Under the pieces are notes generated by a model, which searched no databases, had not been told where the DNA came from, and saw only the letters and a program-made list of their open reading frames with translations. 64,000 nucleotides of DNA from Limonium bicolor (lineage: Eukaryota; Streptophyta; Magnoliopsida; Caryophyllales; Plumbaginaceae). Position 1 is the stretch's first letter. Every line of letters begins with the position of its first letter. The DNA lies in contig CM041776.1 in NCBI GenBank assembly GCA_023374045.1, forward strand, positions 281,665,999 to 281,729,998, written 5' to 3'. This document shows, piece by piece, positions 33,901 through 45,400 of the stretch. Made by a program: the position numbers and the translations under genes.

Positions 33901-35768
33901 AATCATTGAACTTATATCTATGTTGTGAACTGGATGAGTCGAGTCGCTGTGCTCGTGTGTGGATTATGGTGGATTGTTTGGTCGAGCGAGTCGACGTACT
34001 CAACTATGAACTATCAAGTGTTTGTTGGATTGGAGTCTCTGTACTCATATAAGCGTTGTAACGCTTTCAGTGGTATATTACGATGCGATGTGTGAAGCCA
34101 GGGGCTTGTTTACTATTTGAGTTCACTGCAATATATGTTGTTGCTTTACAGTTTTTATATAAAACTACCTGCATGAAAATGAATTGCATGCTCTCGACCA
34201 ATTAACTAAGGGTCCGAGGGGGCATGACAGTCATGTAGTAACATACTCAGGAGGGGCTGATTCCATACCACAAACAAACATTTTTGCAGGTATGCAGCTT
34301 CCGGTGTCAACAAAGAGAGGGACGCGCTGGGTAGTTTGATTACAGTTGTTTAAATATGCACTATTGCATTTTGATACGAACCTAGAAACGTGTATAGGTT
34401 TTGGATACCTAGAATGCTCACTGTGAATGTATTTTATATTGGTTTGGGAAGTTTAGATCTATCTCTTGTTGTCACTGTGGGAAAATGTTTTGTATTTAAG
34501 AATGTATCAGTAAGCACGTTATTACTCGTATGGGCGAGTGAGAACGGTAACACCAGTAGTACAATTGTTGAGATTACCGCTGCGATTACATTATTAATTA
34601 AGTTGATTAGGAGCCGAATAGAGTAGGGGTGTTACACCCTTTTCTTAGATGAGCTAGTCAAGGAGCTTGGAGGGCGAATTATGTGCAAATGGACAGCTCA
34701 ATCTGTGGATGTGACAAGGTAACCTCTCATGGATTACCTTGCGCTTGTAAATTAAACTACATGCTGGATAGTGGTATACTATGCTCGAAGAGGGATATAC
34801 ATCGTTTCTGGTATATCCTAAGCTGGGAGAAACATGAATCGACAATTGATATGGTATCCTACATGGAGGAAGAACAGAATAGATGGCGAGACATAGCTTC
34901 TGAGGTAGCACAGTTAGATGATCCTACTCTGATGGCGAAATGTTACAGTCAAATCCAAAACTTCCTTCACCCAGATATGGTGTGCCAATTAGGAGAGCCA
35001 TTGGAACAGGTTGGGATTGGCAGACCTACCGGGCCCTCAAGACCAAACCAACGGGAACCTTCGTTTTGGGAGCGTAACCGACCAAGGGCAGGCCAGTCAG
35101 AAGGAGCGCCATCAAATAGAAGATCACGTAATAGAAGATCATCAAATCCGAGTCGATTCCTGCCCCTAGACAACTTCCCATACTACCAGAATTTCAACCC
35201 CAACCTATATCAATATATGACTGGGTATATTGATGTTCGTGGAGAGGGGAATTGTGGTTTCAGGGTCATTGTTGACTACCTATATTCAAACGAAGAGAGG
35301 TGGAAAGATGTCCGTGTAGCATTGTACAATCACATGAAGAATCAAGCACCTGCGAATCAACTATACAAGACCATTTTTAACGAAGGACCGTACAACGGCA
35401 TGTTAAGAGCGCTTCATTGGAATTCAGGAGAGCCAGCACCTCCACAGAAATGGATGCACACGGAAATGGGGTTGGCGATCGCGACAAAGTACACTTCGAT
35501 AGTAGTTTTCTACTCTACTATCTATGGGGGTGCGACAAGTGCCACATACCTTCCGATCGATAATTATACCGATCGTGATAGCCTAAGAGGAGAGATCCAC
35601 ATAGGAATTTGCCCCCAGGGTCATTTCATAAGGTTCGGCATGGTTGATGACTCCCCACTCCCCCCTGTCTATCCGCAGTGGTTCGTTTATAGAGATCCAA
35701 ACACTGTCGGACCTTGGATTCATCGAATACAATCTAGGTTAGATAGTTGGATCAACGTTGTACCTTAG
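27962..35768 (+). pseudogene. MULE transposase with FAR1-type zinc finger, SWIM and OTU-like domain; disrupted
   Basis: It would catalyse cut-and-paste transposition of the MULE. Exons: 27962-28012, 28106-28796, 28886-29495, 29575-29776, continuing at 34642-35768 after a solo LTR. Exon 2 has a FAR1/WRKY-GCM1-type zinc finger (HITCERYW, KKCGCTFRIKG, SHGWHNHDL). Exon 3 has the MULE DDE core: VICIDATYKTN (Asp codon 28972) and FITDRCLALMNALEEVFP (Asp codon 29158), with LLCRWHI. Exon 4 starts VESAHSSLKARLRSARHTLD. After the LTR come a SWIM finger (CGC...HGLPC, about 34704-34742), an Arg/Ser-rich linker, and an OTU-like domain with GEGNCGFR (Cys codon 35253) and QGHFIRF (His codon 35622). Lesions: TAA at 29074, TGA at 29380, the LTR, and a frameshift near 34680. 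The single-gene reading of transposase plus OTU is an inference from frame and spacing. Confidence 0.8.
29777..34636. mobile_element. Solo LTR (4860 bp) inserted in the transposase gene
   Basis: Termini TGAAATACCCC...GGGGTGTTACA and perfect 5-bp duplications CCCTT (29772-29776; 34637-34641). I see no primer site, polypurine tract or coding region inside, so it is a solo LTR left by LTR-LTR recombination. Ends and 3' architecture (GGTAACACC...CCGCTGCG near 34547-34585) match the LARD LTRs at 38-51 kb, but the bodies have diverged, so it is a related family. Small ORFs within it (e.g. 33419-33856, 34390-34626) have no domain. Confidence 0.85.
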
Positions 35769-35880
35769 TTTTTCTTTAACTTAGTTGTTGTAACTTAGTC
35801 TTTCTTTAACTTAGTTGTTGTAACTTAGTTTTTCTATAAATTAGTTGTTGTAACTTAGTTTCTCTTTAACTTAGTTGTTG
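35761..35880 (+). repeat. 30-bp tandem repeat, 4 copies, after the OTU stop
   Basis: The unit TAACTTAGTT...CTTTAACTTAGTTGTTG is exactly 30 bp, starting at 35761, 35791, 35821 and 35851. It forms the likely 3' UTR of the transposase gene. Confidence 0.85.
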
Positions 35881-35989
35881 TTTTACTCATATTGACTTAA
35901 ATTTGGTTATTCAATTGTCTATTATTTCAAAAAAAAAGTGTCTCCCCGTAACATTCAAACTTATTCAACTATTTTTGGTGAAAAAAAAA

Positions 35990-36033
35990 TTTGTACTGCG
36001 AATAGTAAAGTATTTTGCTATTCGCAGTACAAA
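35990..36033. repeat. Internal TIR-end junction (16-bp inverted repeat)
   Basis: TTTGTACTGCGAATAG (35990-36005) and its exact reverse complement (36018-36033) are separated by 12 bp. The first copy equals the end of the MULE right TIR and the second the start of the left TIR, as if one element's right end were followed by a second element's left end. Confidence 0.8.
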
Positions 36034-36222
36034 TTAATTTTAAGTCAAATTAATAATATAAACACATAAAAATGTAATCCAACACTTTTTTTTACAAAAA
36101 AAATGTTCCTGTATTGATTCGAACAAAAAAGTAACTAGTAAAATTCGCTACTAATCAACTACAAACTACTTCGGTAAATTTACTTTCAAATATCATTTTT
36201 TGAAGAAAAAAAACACAGCGAC

Positions 36223-36311
36223 ACATTATTACATGTGTACAACGTCAATATAAATTAAAAAAATTTTGTACTGCGGTGATTAGTAATTTTGTACTGCGAA
36301 TAGCAACCCCC
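36223..36311 (-). repeat. MULE right terminal inverted repeat
   Basis: Reverse complement of 21471-21559 with about six mismatches. It carries two GCAGTACAAA words on the minus strand. Together with 36013 onward it could also bound a small deletion derivative. Confidence 0.88.
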
Positions 36312-37260
36312 TTTACTTAAATGGGGAATTAATAAATTCTACAATTCTACCAAACAAATCTATACTTTCATTCTAGAAAACAAATCCACATTCTAAACAA
36401 ATTTCTTAAAATAATCAATTATAAAATATTTTGACATTAATTCCTTAAAATAAATATACACAAGTGAATTTGCTAGGTTGAGTTTATTTATTACTAACTA
36501 AAAATCCACTATTTCATGTTAAAAATTGTACTGTCTAAATATAAAATCTACACTTTATCAAACAAATATTCACCAATATTTTAAAAAATATATCATTTTA
36601 CTTAAATATGTACACTTCTACATAAAAGATAAATTAATATTATATATTCTCACGATCTAATTTAAAAATAGAGGTAAGCCATCATTTTTTTAAAATGAAG
36701 ATGTAGCTTATTTAGTTATAAAAAAACAATATAGATCCACATTGTAAGAAAATTGCTTAAAAATAGTAATTAGAAAATCTTTTGACATCAACCCTTTAAA
36801 ATAAATATAAAAAAAATCACAAGTGAATTTGCTCGGTTGTATTTATTTCTTACTCACTAAAATAATTTGACTCTTAATTTTAAAAATTGAATTGTCAAAT
36901 TTCAAAATCTACACTTTTATTAAACAAAATATACACTTACGTTTTACAAAATCTATCACTTTACTTAAATATGTACACTTTTACTTAAATAAGAAATTAC
37001 TAAAAATCTACACTCTATCAAACAAAGCTACACCTATATTTTGAAAAATCTATCATTTTAATTAAGTAACTATACCTTTAATGAAATTAATAAGAATCTA
37101 CCCTTCTATCAAACAAATATGCATTTACATTTATAAAATTCTCTCATTTTAATTAAATATCTAATTTCAACAAGAAAACCATACACCATAAATTCTAATA
37201 TAGATCCCATATTTTAAGCAAACTACTTTTTTAATTAAAAAAGGATTGGGTTAATATCTC
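36312..37260. repeat. AT-rich degenerate repeat array, right of the MULE
   Basis: Diverged repeats of roughly 100 bp (TCTACACTTTTAT, CAAACAAAT, TATTTTGAAAAATCTATC, ATTTTACTTAAATA) continue the array interrupted at 21470. No coding sequence. Confidence 0.65.
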
Positions 37261-37664
37261 ACCCACATTAACTTTACTTAAAAATCTCTAACCGTCTAGG
37301 ATACAAGGATTAGATTTTGCCACTTTACGGGTTGAGATGCTAGATTTTCTTGATTTACATGGAATCAACAAACAACTCAAACTCAATTGTTTAAAATGTA
37401 AACTCCATATCCTATCAATGAGGGGTAGTGGTTAGTGGAAAAAAAATGTTATAATTGTAAAAGTTTATTATACCGTTACTACTATTATTGATTGTTTTTC
37501 TATTTTACAAAATCAATTAATAAATAAATAAATCATGAATCTGATCAACATTTTTGTTAAATAGGAATATTTCAAATTTGCTTTTTTTTCAAAAACTATT
37601 TAAAATTAATGAATGTTGATAGCAATTAGCAAATGATAAATGGTTCTTGTTTAGAATGATGGTT
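37261..37664. other. Intergenic AT-rich, no feature seen
   Basis: No gene, repeat unit or element ends recognised. Confidence 0.5.
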
Positions 37665-38128
37665 TTTTTAAATGCCCATTGCATTAAGAAACATCAGGTT
37701 GAAAGAGGGGTGGCTTAACGCCAAAACAACCACTCCTAAACTACAATTACAATAAAACACAAAATTTGATATAACCAATCACGAACTATCATAATAGGCA
37801 CAGTAAAAGTAAAAACAAGGCCACATAAGGGAACAAGATTAAGAAAGTATCTTTGGCAAGCCCTATAATTAACAAACTACAGTTAATCTTTAACGATGAA
37901 TCTTATGGGTAGAGTCGCTTGGGGTGGAACTTGGAGTGACATTTGAACCTTTCTCGTGGATGAGTTCAATTGTGAGAACTAAAGATTGGCTAGGAGAAAC
38001 CGATTTTTCTTTCTTGTTCTCCGAGTGTGGAGTCTTTCTAATGATTTGTCCTTTGCAGCCATGTCCGTGATCCATCATGCCTTCCTATTGGTTCCAAGTG
38101 TCCTCCGCTCTCGCCAAAAATCATCTCT
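37665..38128 (-). mobile_element. LINE fragment (3' part), minus strand
   Basis: A T-run at about 37665 (poly(A) on the minus strand) precedes a conserved-looking tail (TGCCCATTGCATTAAGAAAC). A 62-codon minus frame (38078-37890: MDHGHGCKGQIIRKTP...) resembles the region after the zinc knuckle in LINE ORF1. It is cut at 38128 by the LARD. Confidence 0.45.
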
Positions 38129-41100
38129 ACCAAACCTTAATATATTAATGAACTATATAATTAGGATATACTAAGGCTAGAACATGCCTTAGAAACATTA
38201 GAAGAAGTGTTAAACAACAATTTACACCAAAACATGCTTTAGGAACAATTAGAGCAAAAGATGTTTTAAAGAGTATAAATAAATTAGGGAACTACCAATA
38301 AGTTCCCAAGATATTTCAAATGAAAAATACCTCTAAGATTAGTAATACACATTAAGCGGAATTAGCGTTTAAACCGAAAACGCACCTTAGAGCACAAAAA
38401 TGTGCTTTAAAGGAAAATGTGCTTTAAGCATTTATACATGGAAAGAAAAGGCTAATGAGCCTAAATAACACAAAGAAATAAGGGAACAACAATTAAATGG
38501 TCAAAGGAGCCATAGCGTATACACACAAATTAAGTATACAAAGTCCACAGTAAACAGGTACTAAACTGACGAAAGTCAAGGAGAAACCACTAAACGACTT
38601 GGTTTAAATTGGAATTAGCAACATGCTATTTCATGAACAAAGTTTCTAAAGGTTGTAAATATATTAAGGAAACATTTAAACTAGCCAAAACAAATTGCAT
38701 AATCAATGTGAACCCGGAAGCACATAAAATGGTGTTTTAAGGCATTTTTGGCTATGTAACATACCTAACACATGGTATAAGTCCTTATGAACGAAATTAA
38801 TTCATCAAATGTTACATAAATACAAGGTAAAATAAAAAAAATCAGATCAAAAAAGATATAGGGCTGCCGACCTCAAATGGTGACTCATTAAGGACAAAAA
38901 TGCTTTAATTATACTATTACAACAACTAAGACTTTCTTTAATTGCCAAATCATCTTGCCCCCTTGGTGAATCATTAATCAGACTCTTACCTGTCATATGA
39001 GAGCTCCCAAGGTCGTAGCTCCTCCTCTCTTTGAAGAAACAACACAAAACAATTCCAATGTTCTTAGTTTTGAGCCTTAAAGAACACCTTGCCTTGTAGA
39101 AATCATAACTTTCTCGTCCTAACTCCAAATCACAAGCTTGATAGCTCGTTGGAATCCTCTTTTCAAGAGCTTTACAACCATAGCTCATGAGCCCCCAGAT
39201 TCTCAGGAAAAACCATGAAGAAGTGCCTTTGATTCTCGAGGTAAAACATTGCCTTCTTGGAAACTCTTCCTTCTTTGATTTTCATCAAGGCCGAGTGCCT
39301 AGGGTTACTAACCCTTCTTATTCTTCATCTTATTATATGATTTTGGAGCCAATTACTCTAGCAAATTGCTGTCAAAATTCCTAAGGAAAACAAGCTTAAT
39401 ATTAAGCTAAAGGTTAATATACAAGGTAAATCCTACAACTACCTATTTCAAGGTTCTAATTGTTGATCTATATATGATCTAACATATTGTTCATCTTATT
39501 ATTTATTGCCGAAATTTTGGTGATTAATATTCAGTTTTTAGCTTATTAAAAGTTAATGTTTATTAAATCTAAGAATAGATTTATACTCCTTATGATATAA
39601 GCTTCAATATAAGCTATCATAATATACAAGAAAAATTCATAAACTATGGTTTATATTGTGGCCGAAAATTAAGGGTATTAATTGAGTTAGGAAAAAAATA
39701 TCTAACTTAGTTAAATTAAAGGTATTAGTATAATTAAGAGTAATATGTAAAATTTAAGAAGTTTTAGTACCTAATGGTGATTACCGAAAATATATGAGGT
39801 CAATATGGAATTTTTGAGAGTTTAGATGATGAGAAAATAATTGTAGAATTAAGTTTACAATTTATAAAGAGTTTATAAGTGTTATAAGGAATTTATAAGG
39901 TTTTTGGTATATTTAAGGATAATAAAAGATGGTATTTATATACAATAACATTAGATAATTAAATCTGGTGGTTTAGAGATGTTTAAAATGATTTTTGATG
40001 TTCAAAAATCTGTAGGAAAATTAGTTACGAAAATTAGAAATTAATTGGAGTTAAATTGGTTAATAAATGAGTTAGGATAAAAGAAAAGACCACAAGGGTA
40101 AAATGGTAATTTCCCTGGCCAACCCTGGTCAAACGTGGTCAAACTTGGTCAATGACAGTTTGTGAAATGTTTAGAGGAGCTAGAATAAAATTTTAGCAAA
40201 AGATTAGATATTAAAAGTATAAAGGAATAAAAAGTTAGTTAAATTAACTTTAGCGGTAATATTGTAAATAATGGAAAGTTAGGGGGTTTGACCATAAAAG
40301 ACTGGTCAAACTTGGGTATATTTTGGTAATTGACCAAAAGTATAAAAGAAATTAATTAATTAAGACTTTGGAAGACATTAGAAATATTAATAACAAGTTT
40401 AGAACTTATTATGAGTAAAATAGAAATTAAAGAAAAACTATGGGTAAGGAATGTAAATAACACATTTTTATGTGTTTAGAAGGTTAAGGAAATTAAATAA
40501 AGAATTTAGAAACAAGTTGTAAAAGAAACAGAGTCAAGACGGGGTTAAACGAGACCCGTATATAAATTAAGGTATACGAGGGGTATACCCGTAACTTAAT
40601 ATAAGTATAGTAGAAATCAGTACTTTAAGTATTTTTAATGAAAATACAAGTTATATTGGAAAAAGGAATAAATACGTATGATACGGAGTATCATACGGAC
40701 GTATACGAAATTTTTTGGTGTACATGAATAGTACTCGTATACGTGAATAGTATACATATACATGAATAAATACGTATACATGAATAGTAAATACATATAC
40801 ATGAATAGTAACTACGTATATATGAATAGTCAAATACGAGACGTATACATGTATAGTAAAATATGTATACGTGAATAGTAAAATACATATACGTGAATAG
40901 TAAAATACAGTGAATAGTGAAAAATACTAAAACCTAACACAAGGTCCGTATAAGTCTAAAGTTGCTAACTGTGCAACTAAATAACTGCTAACGACGCTAG
41001 TATGTTAATGAATTAGAATTGAGCTCGAAAACGCTCCTAAATGAACGTACCCGTTTAATGTTATACTATTATACTTGGGTTAACCTAGGAAGAGGTTTAA

Positions 41101-42462
41101 GTTGAAAAGAGAACCAAATTAGTTCTAAGACACAGGATACTAATACTAGTTCTGGTTACAGATCTAGATAAGTAGAGGCGTTCGGTGGATTAGGCGAACG
41201 AGGGATTAAGAGCTAGCCAATCTCCGGTGTACGGTATGGGATTCTTATAGCTTGTTTGCTAACGAGGTCTACCTCGGTTTGTGTGCTATGTGTTATTGTG
41301 ATACGACCAAACAGGATTAAGCATGAAACCGATTTATTGTATTGTTATTGTGCGTACATTGCACACTAACATGACTTGATTCAGAGCTTGTTCATTAACT
41401 ATGTTTAATAACAATTGTATAAGGTTACAAATATTCCCTATTGTTAGTTGGTTAATACCGAGAGAGGTTTAACTAACCAATCGTCAAAGGGACTTCAACT
41501 AACTGGAACTTGGGAGAAGAGGAATCCGGGACTGACTCCGGTCATGCATGTTCAGGTTAGGAAGTCGGCATCTGTATCAGATCTGTCTTCCGCCTAGGGT
41601 CAACAAACTGACCCGACCATCTCGAGTGAACAGTTCGAGATGGGAGGCAAATTCAGGAAGCGCAGGAGGGTCAAGCCTACACCCCTCATAACTTAAGAAT
41701 TAATGTTTATTAACCCAATGGAGCTAATAACTCATTGGCTAGGGTTACCTTGACCCGACAAAAATAAACAATTCAGTTAGAGAACAACCAGTTCTATTAA
41801 GAGAACGGTTGACACTTATAAGGTATGGTCAAACACGAGAACTAAACAATTCTCAGGCCTCAGGAGTTAGCAATCTAACTTACTCATTAATGGGCGTCCA
41901 TTACGACGTTCGATTTATTTGAGCTGTGAATGTTTCACATAAATGTGTTGTTTGTTATCGTACTTCTTATTATTACTTGTATGAATAAACAATTGCATGA
42001 ATACGACAAAGTAGTCGTGTGTAACCCTGCTAGCTTGTGGGCTGCACGTTTTCTGTACCAGCCATGTGCTGAGCCCCTTGGGGCCTGTGATTTAAACTTT
42101 GCATGTAGGTACCAGACGAGGACTCAACCTAAGAGTGGGAGCGGGTAGAGTACTTTGGGTTGCTTTTACATTTGTTACACGAGTTGTGCATGTACACTCG
42201 TTTAGTAATTGATGAGATGTTAGTATGATGTATTAGGATATGAGATACTCGGTATAAGTTGTGATTTATGGATTGTACTGTTTTAGATGCTCGAGTAATT
42301 ATCCGGTTAGTCAGACCGTGACTTGTAAAGAGAATAGGCCTCTTTAGTCACGTGGTTGACTAACGGCGGTAACACCAATTTAGTAGAACTTTTCCGCTGC
42401 GTTGTTAAGGTACAAGATGGACTTAGGGCGACGATCATTGTATTTGGAGATGGGGTGTTACA
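38129..42462 (+). repeat. 5' LTR of the LARD
   Basis: Aligns end to end with 47117-51380 except for the missing first ~12 bases and scattered small indels. It ends GGGGTGTTACA. Short frames present in both LTRs (39187-39384, 41930-42148) have no domain and are not called genes. Confidence 0.88.
40727..40920 (+). repeat. Tandem repeat of about 22 bp in the 5' LTR
   Basis: Repeats of GTATACATGAATAGTAAATAC and variants, about eight units. The 3' LTR has a shorter version (49683-49835). Confidence 0.8.
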
Positions 42463-42467
42463 AAAAG

Positions 42468-42479
42468 TGGTATCAGAGC
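42468..42479 (+). other. Primer binding site, tRNA-iMet
   Basis: TGGTATCAGAGC, complementary to the 3' end of initiator tRNA-Met, starts 5 nt after the 5' LTR. It establishes plus orientation. Confidence 0.92.
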
Positions 42480-45400
42480 GTAGTTACGCTCTGATGACTG
42501 GAAATTACCGAGCTTAGAAATTACCGAGTTAGCAACTTTAGATTTTGGGATAAGGGTTGAGTATTAGTGCGAGAGGTGCGTTAGTTAGGATTCCCCGATG
42601 TGTATCGGATATCTATAATACCTGACCCGCCCTCCGCGCCCCTGGTTCTAAGATACCAGAAATGAACGCCAGAGAGATGACAAGCCTTCTCTTACTCGGG
42701 AAAACCCGATCTGGCAATTACTTGGCATTATGCAATACGAGAGGTACCTCGTTTTGCAATAGTCTTTCAAGACTTGAAGGCCCAAATTGGAGCGCAACGT
42801 TGGAACAGGCGCTACCAACAGAATCCTACCAATGAGAGAATAATAATTATCGGCAACTTGTGTCGACATGCTACGCAGTCGATATAACCCCGCCATACCA
42901 TAAGAAGGAAAGTACTACAAGTGCAATAGAGAGCAAGAGAAGTGACAGAAACACCGGACAACAGTCCAAGGAAGCAATAGTGCGGTAGTACCGCGCAAGA
43001 GCAAGGGACTACCTAAAAGTCAATTATGAAGCGGGTAACTCCGAACCTACAAAAAAAGGGGTTGCAAAGACCTAACTGCAAAAGCCCGGACGACTACGAA
43101 TGCATATGCTAGTCATACTCCAAGATAGGACTACGACGTAGTGCCTAAGGAGAGTCAATACTCGATAACCACGACGAAGGGGTGGAAACGAGAGTGAGAA
43201 CCAAGGCGAAAGCGAAAGAAAAAGGGTCCCCAGAAAGAGGAATACCCTGATAAGTAACTACTAACAAAGCAATCAGGAAGCTGCCCATATAATCTTAACC
43301 ACAGCCAACAGGGCAAAGAAGGAGTCTCATGGACTACCACCTACATGGAGTTTAGGAGAATGTACCATTGCCGACGTACACAGTACCGATAGCCCATCTT
43401 GCATGGCGCACTTGCCTTGGCAAGAGCCACCGCAATAAAGCTTTACAGGAAGCCGTGAAGACCAAATGGTAAAAACCACGGATATAATACATATTAACAC
43501 CAGATTACAAATCCTTAAGACTGAAGAGCGAAACATTGGAAGGGCCTGACGGCCTGACCATGACAACTAAATCGATACACCAGTCAGCAGGGAGCTGGAC
43601 TTGGTCAGGAAACTAAATGACGTGAGCATCAGCAACAGACAACCGACACTACAGGTAAGAACGTCAACCCAAAACCAAGCCTAACCTTGAATGGAAGAAC
43701 TAAAGAGATTACTCAACAATGTGAGAAGACCAGATGTAAGTAATAACCTACGAGGAAGGTATTACAACATACAATGAAGATGGAGGACATAACAACTTTC
43801 AATAATAACGGGATGAACTCCCAGAATAATACCATTAACAGCACTCTTCATTGAAGATGTTGATAAACCCCAGAAACAGAATCAGAGAAAACAAATTTAA
43901 GCAATGACCTACCTAGGATCAAAGACGTGCAATCACGGAAGGGAGAACCTCAAAAGGACTACACCATTGAGTTGGTATAGTTGAGCAGAAAAAGACCCAC
44001 AAACGATGGTTAGTATTGCTTGCCTAACTCATTAACACCCAAGTATGATTAGTCATTAACGGGTGGCGTAGTCAACGAAAGTTGAACAAAGTATTGACAT
44101 GGCAGCACTTGATACCCAGGGTAAATATCCGACTTAGACACCTGAAGGCAGAGGCCTAATGAGAACTAATCCTTAATTGCTGAAAGACGCAAGTCTATGA
44201 GAGCGAAAGTATTGTCACAGACACTGATAAACATCGGATTACCTAAGCGAACTTCCACAGCAGGAAGCGAGATACAACAACTTATTGTGAAACCCAATAT
44301 TACATCCAATGGTGGGACCCAACATTGACTGAGCTCAGAGAACAAGAGAATTACGTGGATAGCCTACAGATGATTAAGAATACAACAGTGAATCAAACAC
44401 CGGGTCACACTTGAGACTAATCAAGCATTAAGGGCCTACGAGCCAAGGATGTTAAATACATCAGAGCTCGAGGCACAGGAAAGAGTAGAAGGCTTATCTA
44501 GGCCATGAATGAACTACAACTCGTACATACGCGTGGTTATGAAAACCTATACTAAATTGAGGAAGAATTGCCAGGAAAGGGCACCAATGAGAATGTGAGA
44601 TAGTGCTATTGACAAGGGTGGAGAACGAACCATTCCTTTTAGGGTGGGGATACCTCTCCTTGTTGTGATGCCATGAGTGGGGATAAACCCTCAAAAAGGG
44701 CTTTCAATTCTTAGAGATTGAATACTCTCTATTGGAGATAGAACATTCCAGTTACACATAAATAATATGGAAGGCTGCAGAGACAAACCTCATGTCCAAC
44801 ACCCAGGATTTAAGAATCAGCAATCGTTAGAGATAAACATTGTGAGTGCGCAGTATGGCACGTCAAGTGACCAATGCTCAAAAGAGCTTGTGATTCAACG
44901 AATGACTTCTTCAGTAACCGGTTAAATTACATGGTAAATAATAGCATAAAGGATGAAAGAATGTGAGAGAAATTAGCCTACTTACAAACCTGAGATTGAA
45001 GCAGAACACCTTCATATTAAGAAATAACCATTTTACAACACGGTACGGCAACCGCCAAACACCGAAATTAGAGAACTTCTAGTCTGTTTACACCATGGAG
45101 GGGATTGAATATAAGACAAGATGTTGAAGTAATACGATTGAAGAATTGTGCCATCAATGGGCAATATAAGACAGCTAAAGCTACTTCGGTAGTAGAGGCC
45201 ATGAGAATAATACCTGTCAGGTAGATTAAGTTACGGTGCACAGCAAAGCAACCACTGTATATAAGCCATCAAATATTGACACGAAAGCAATCAGATTTAT
45301 GAATTAAAACCCGATGTAAGTAAGGTGATGAAATGGGAGACAAACTGTGCAATAACGCCAGTAGCCTGGACCATGTGATGAAAGATTTCACAGGAAGCAC

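Larger units (their letters stand above)
21471..36311 (+). mobile_element. Large Mutator-like element (MULE) with PMD, transposase-OTU and a small antisense gene
   Basis: Terminal inverted repeats of about 89 bp (21471-21559; 36223-36311) bound 14,841 bp. Flanks carry TTTACTTA on both sides (21463-21470; 36312-36319), or 8/9 over 9 bp, as expected of Mutator elements. Inside, in order: TATA and GC-rich leader, PMD gene (+), small gene (-), minisatellite, TATA, transposase with SWIM and OTU (+). A solo LTR (29777-34636) splits the transposase; without it the element is about 10 kb. Every gene has at least one inactivating change, so this copy is probably non-autonomous now. The TIRs differ at only about half a dozen positions. 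Confidence 0.85.

Noticed and set aside
33419..34626. Frames of 65-78 codons in the solo LTR
   Set aside because: Inside noncoding LTR sequence, domain-free.
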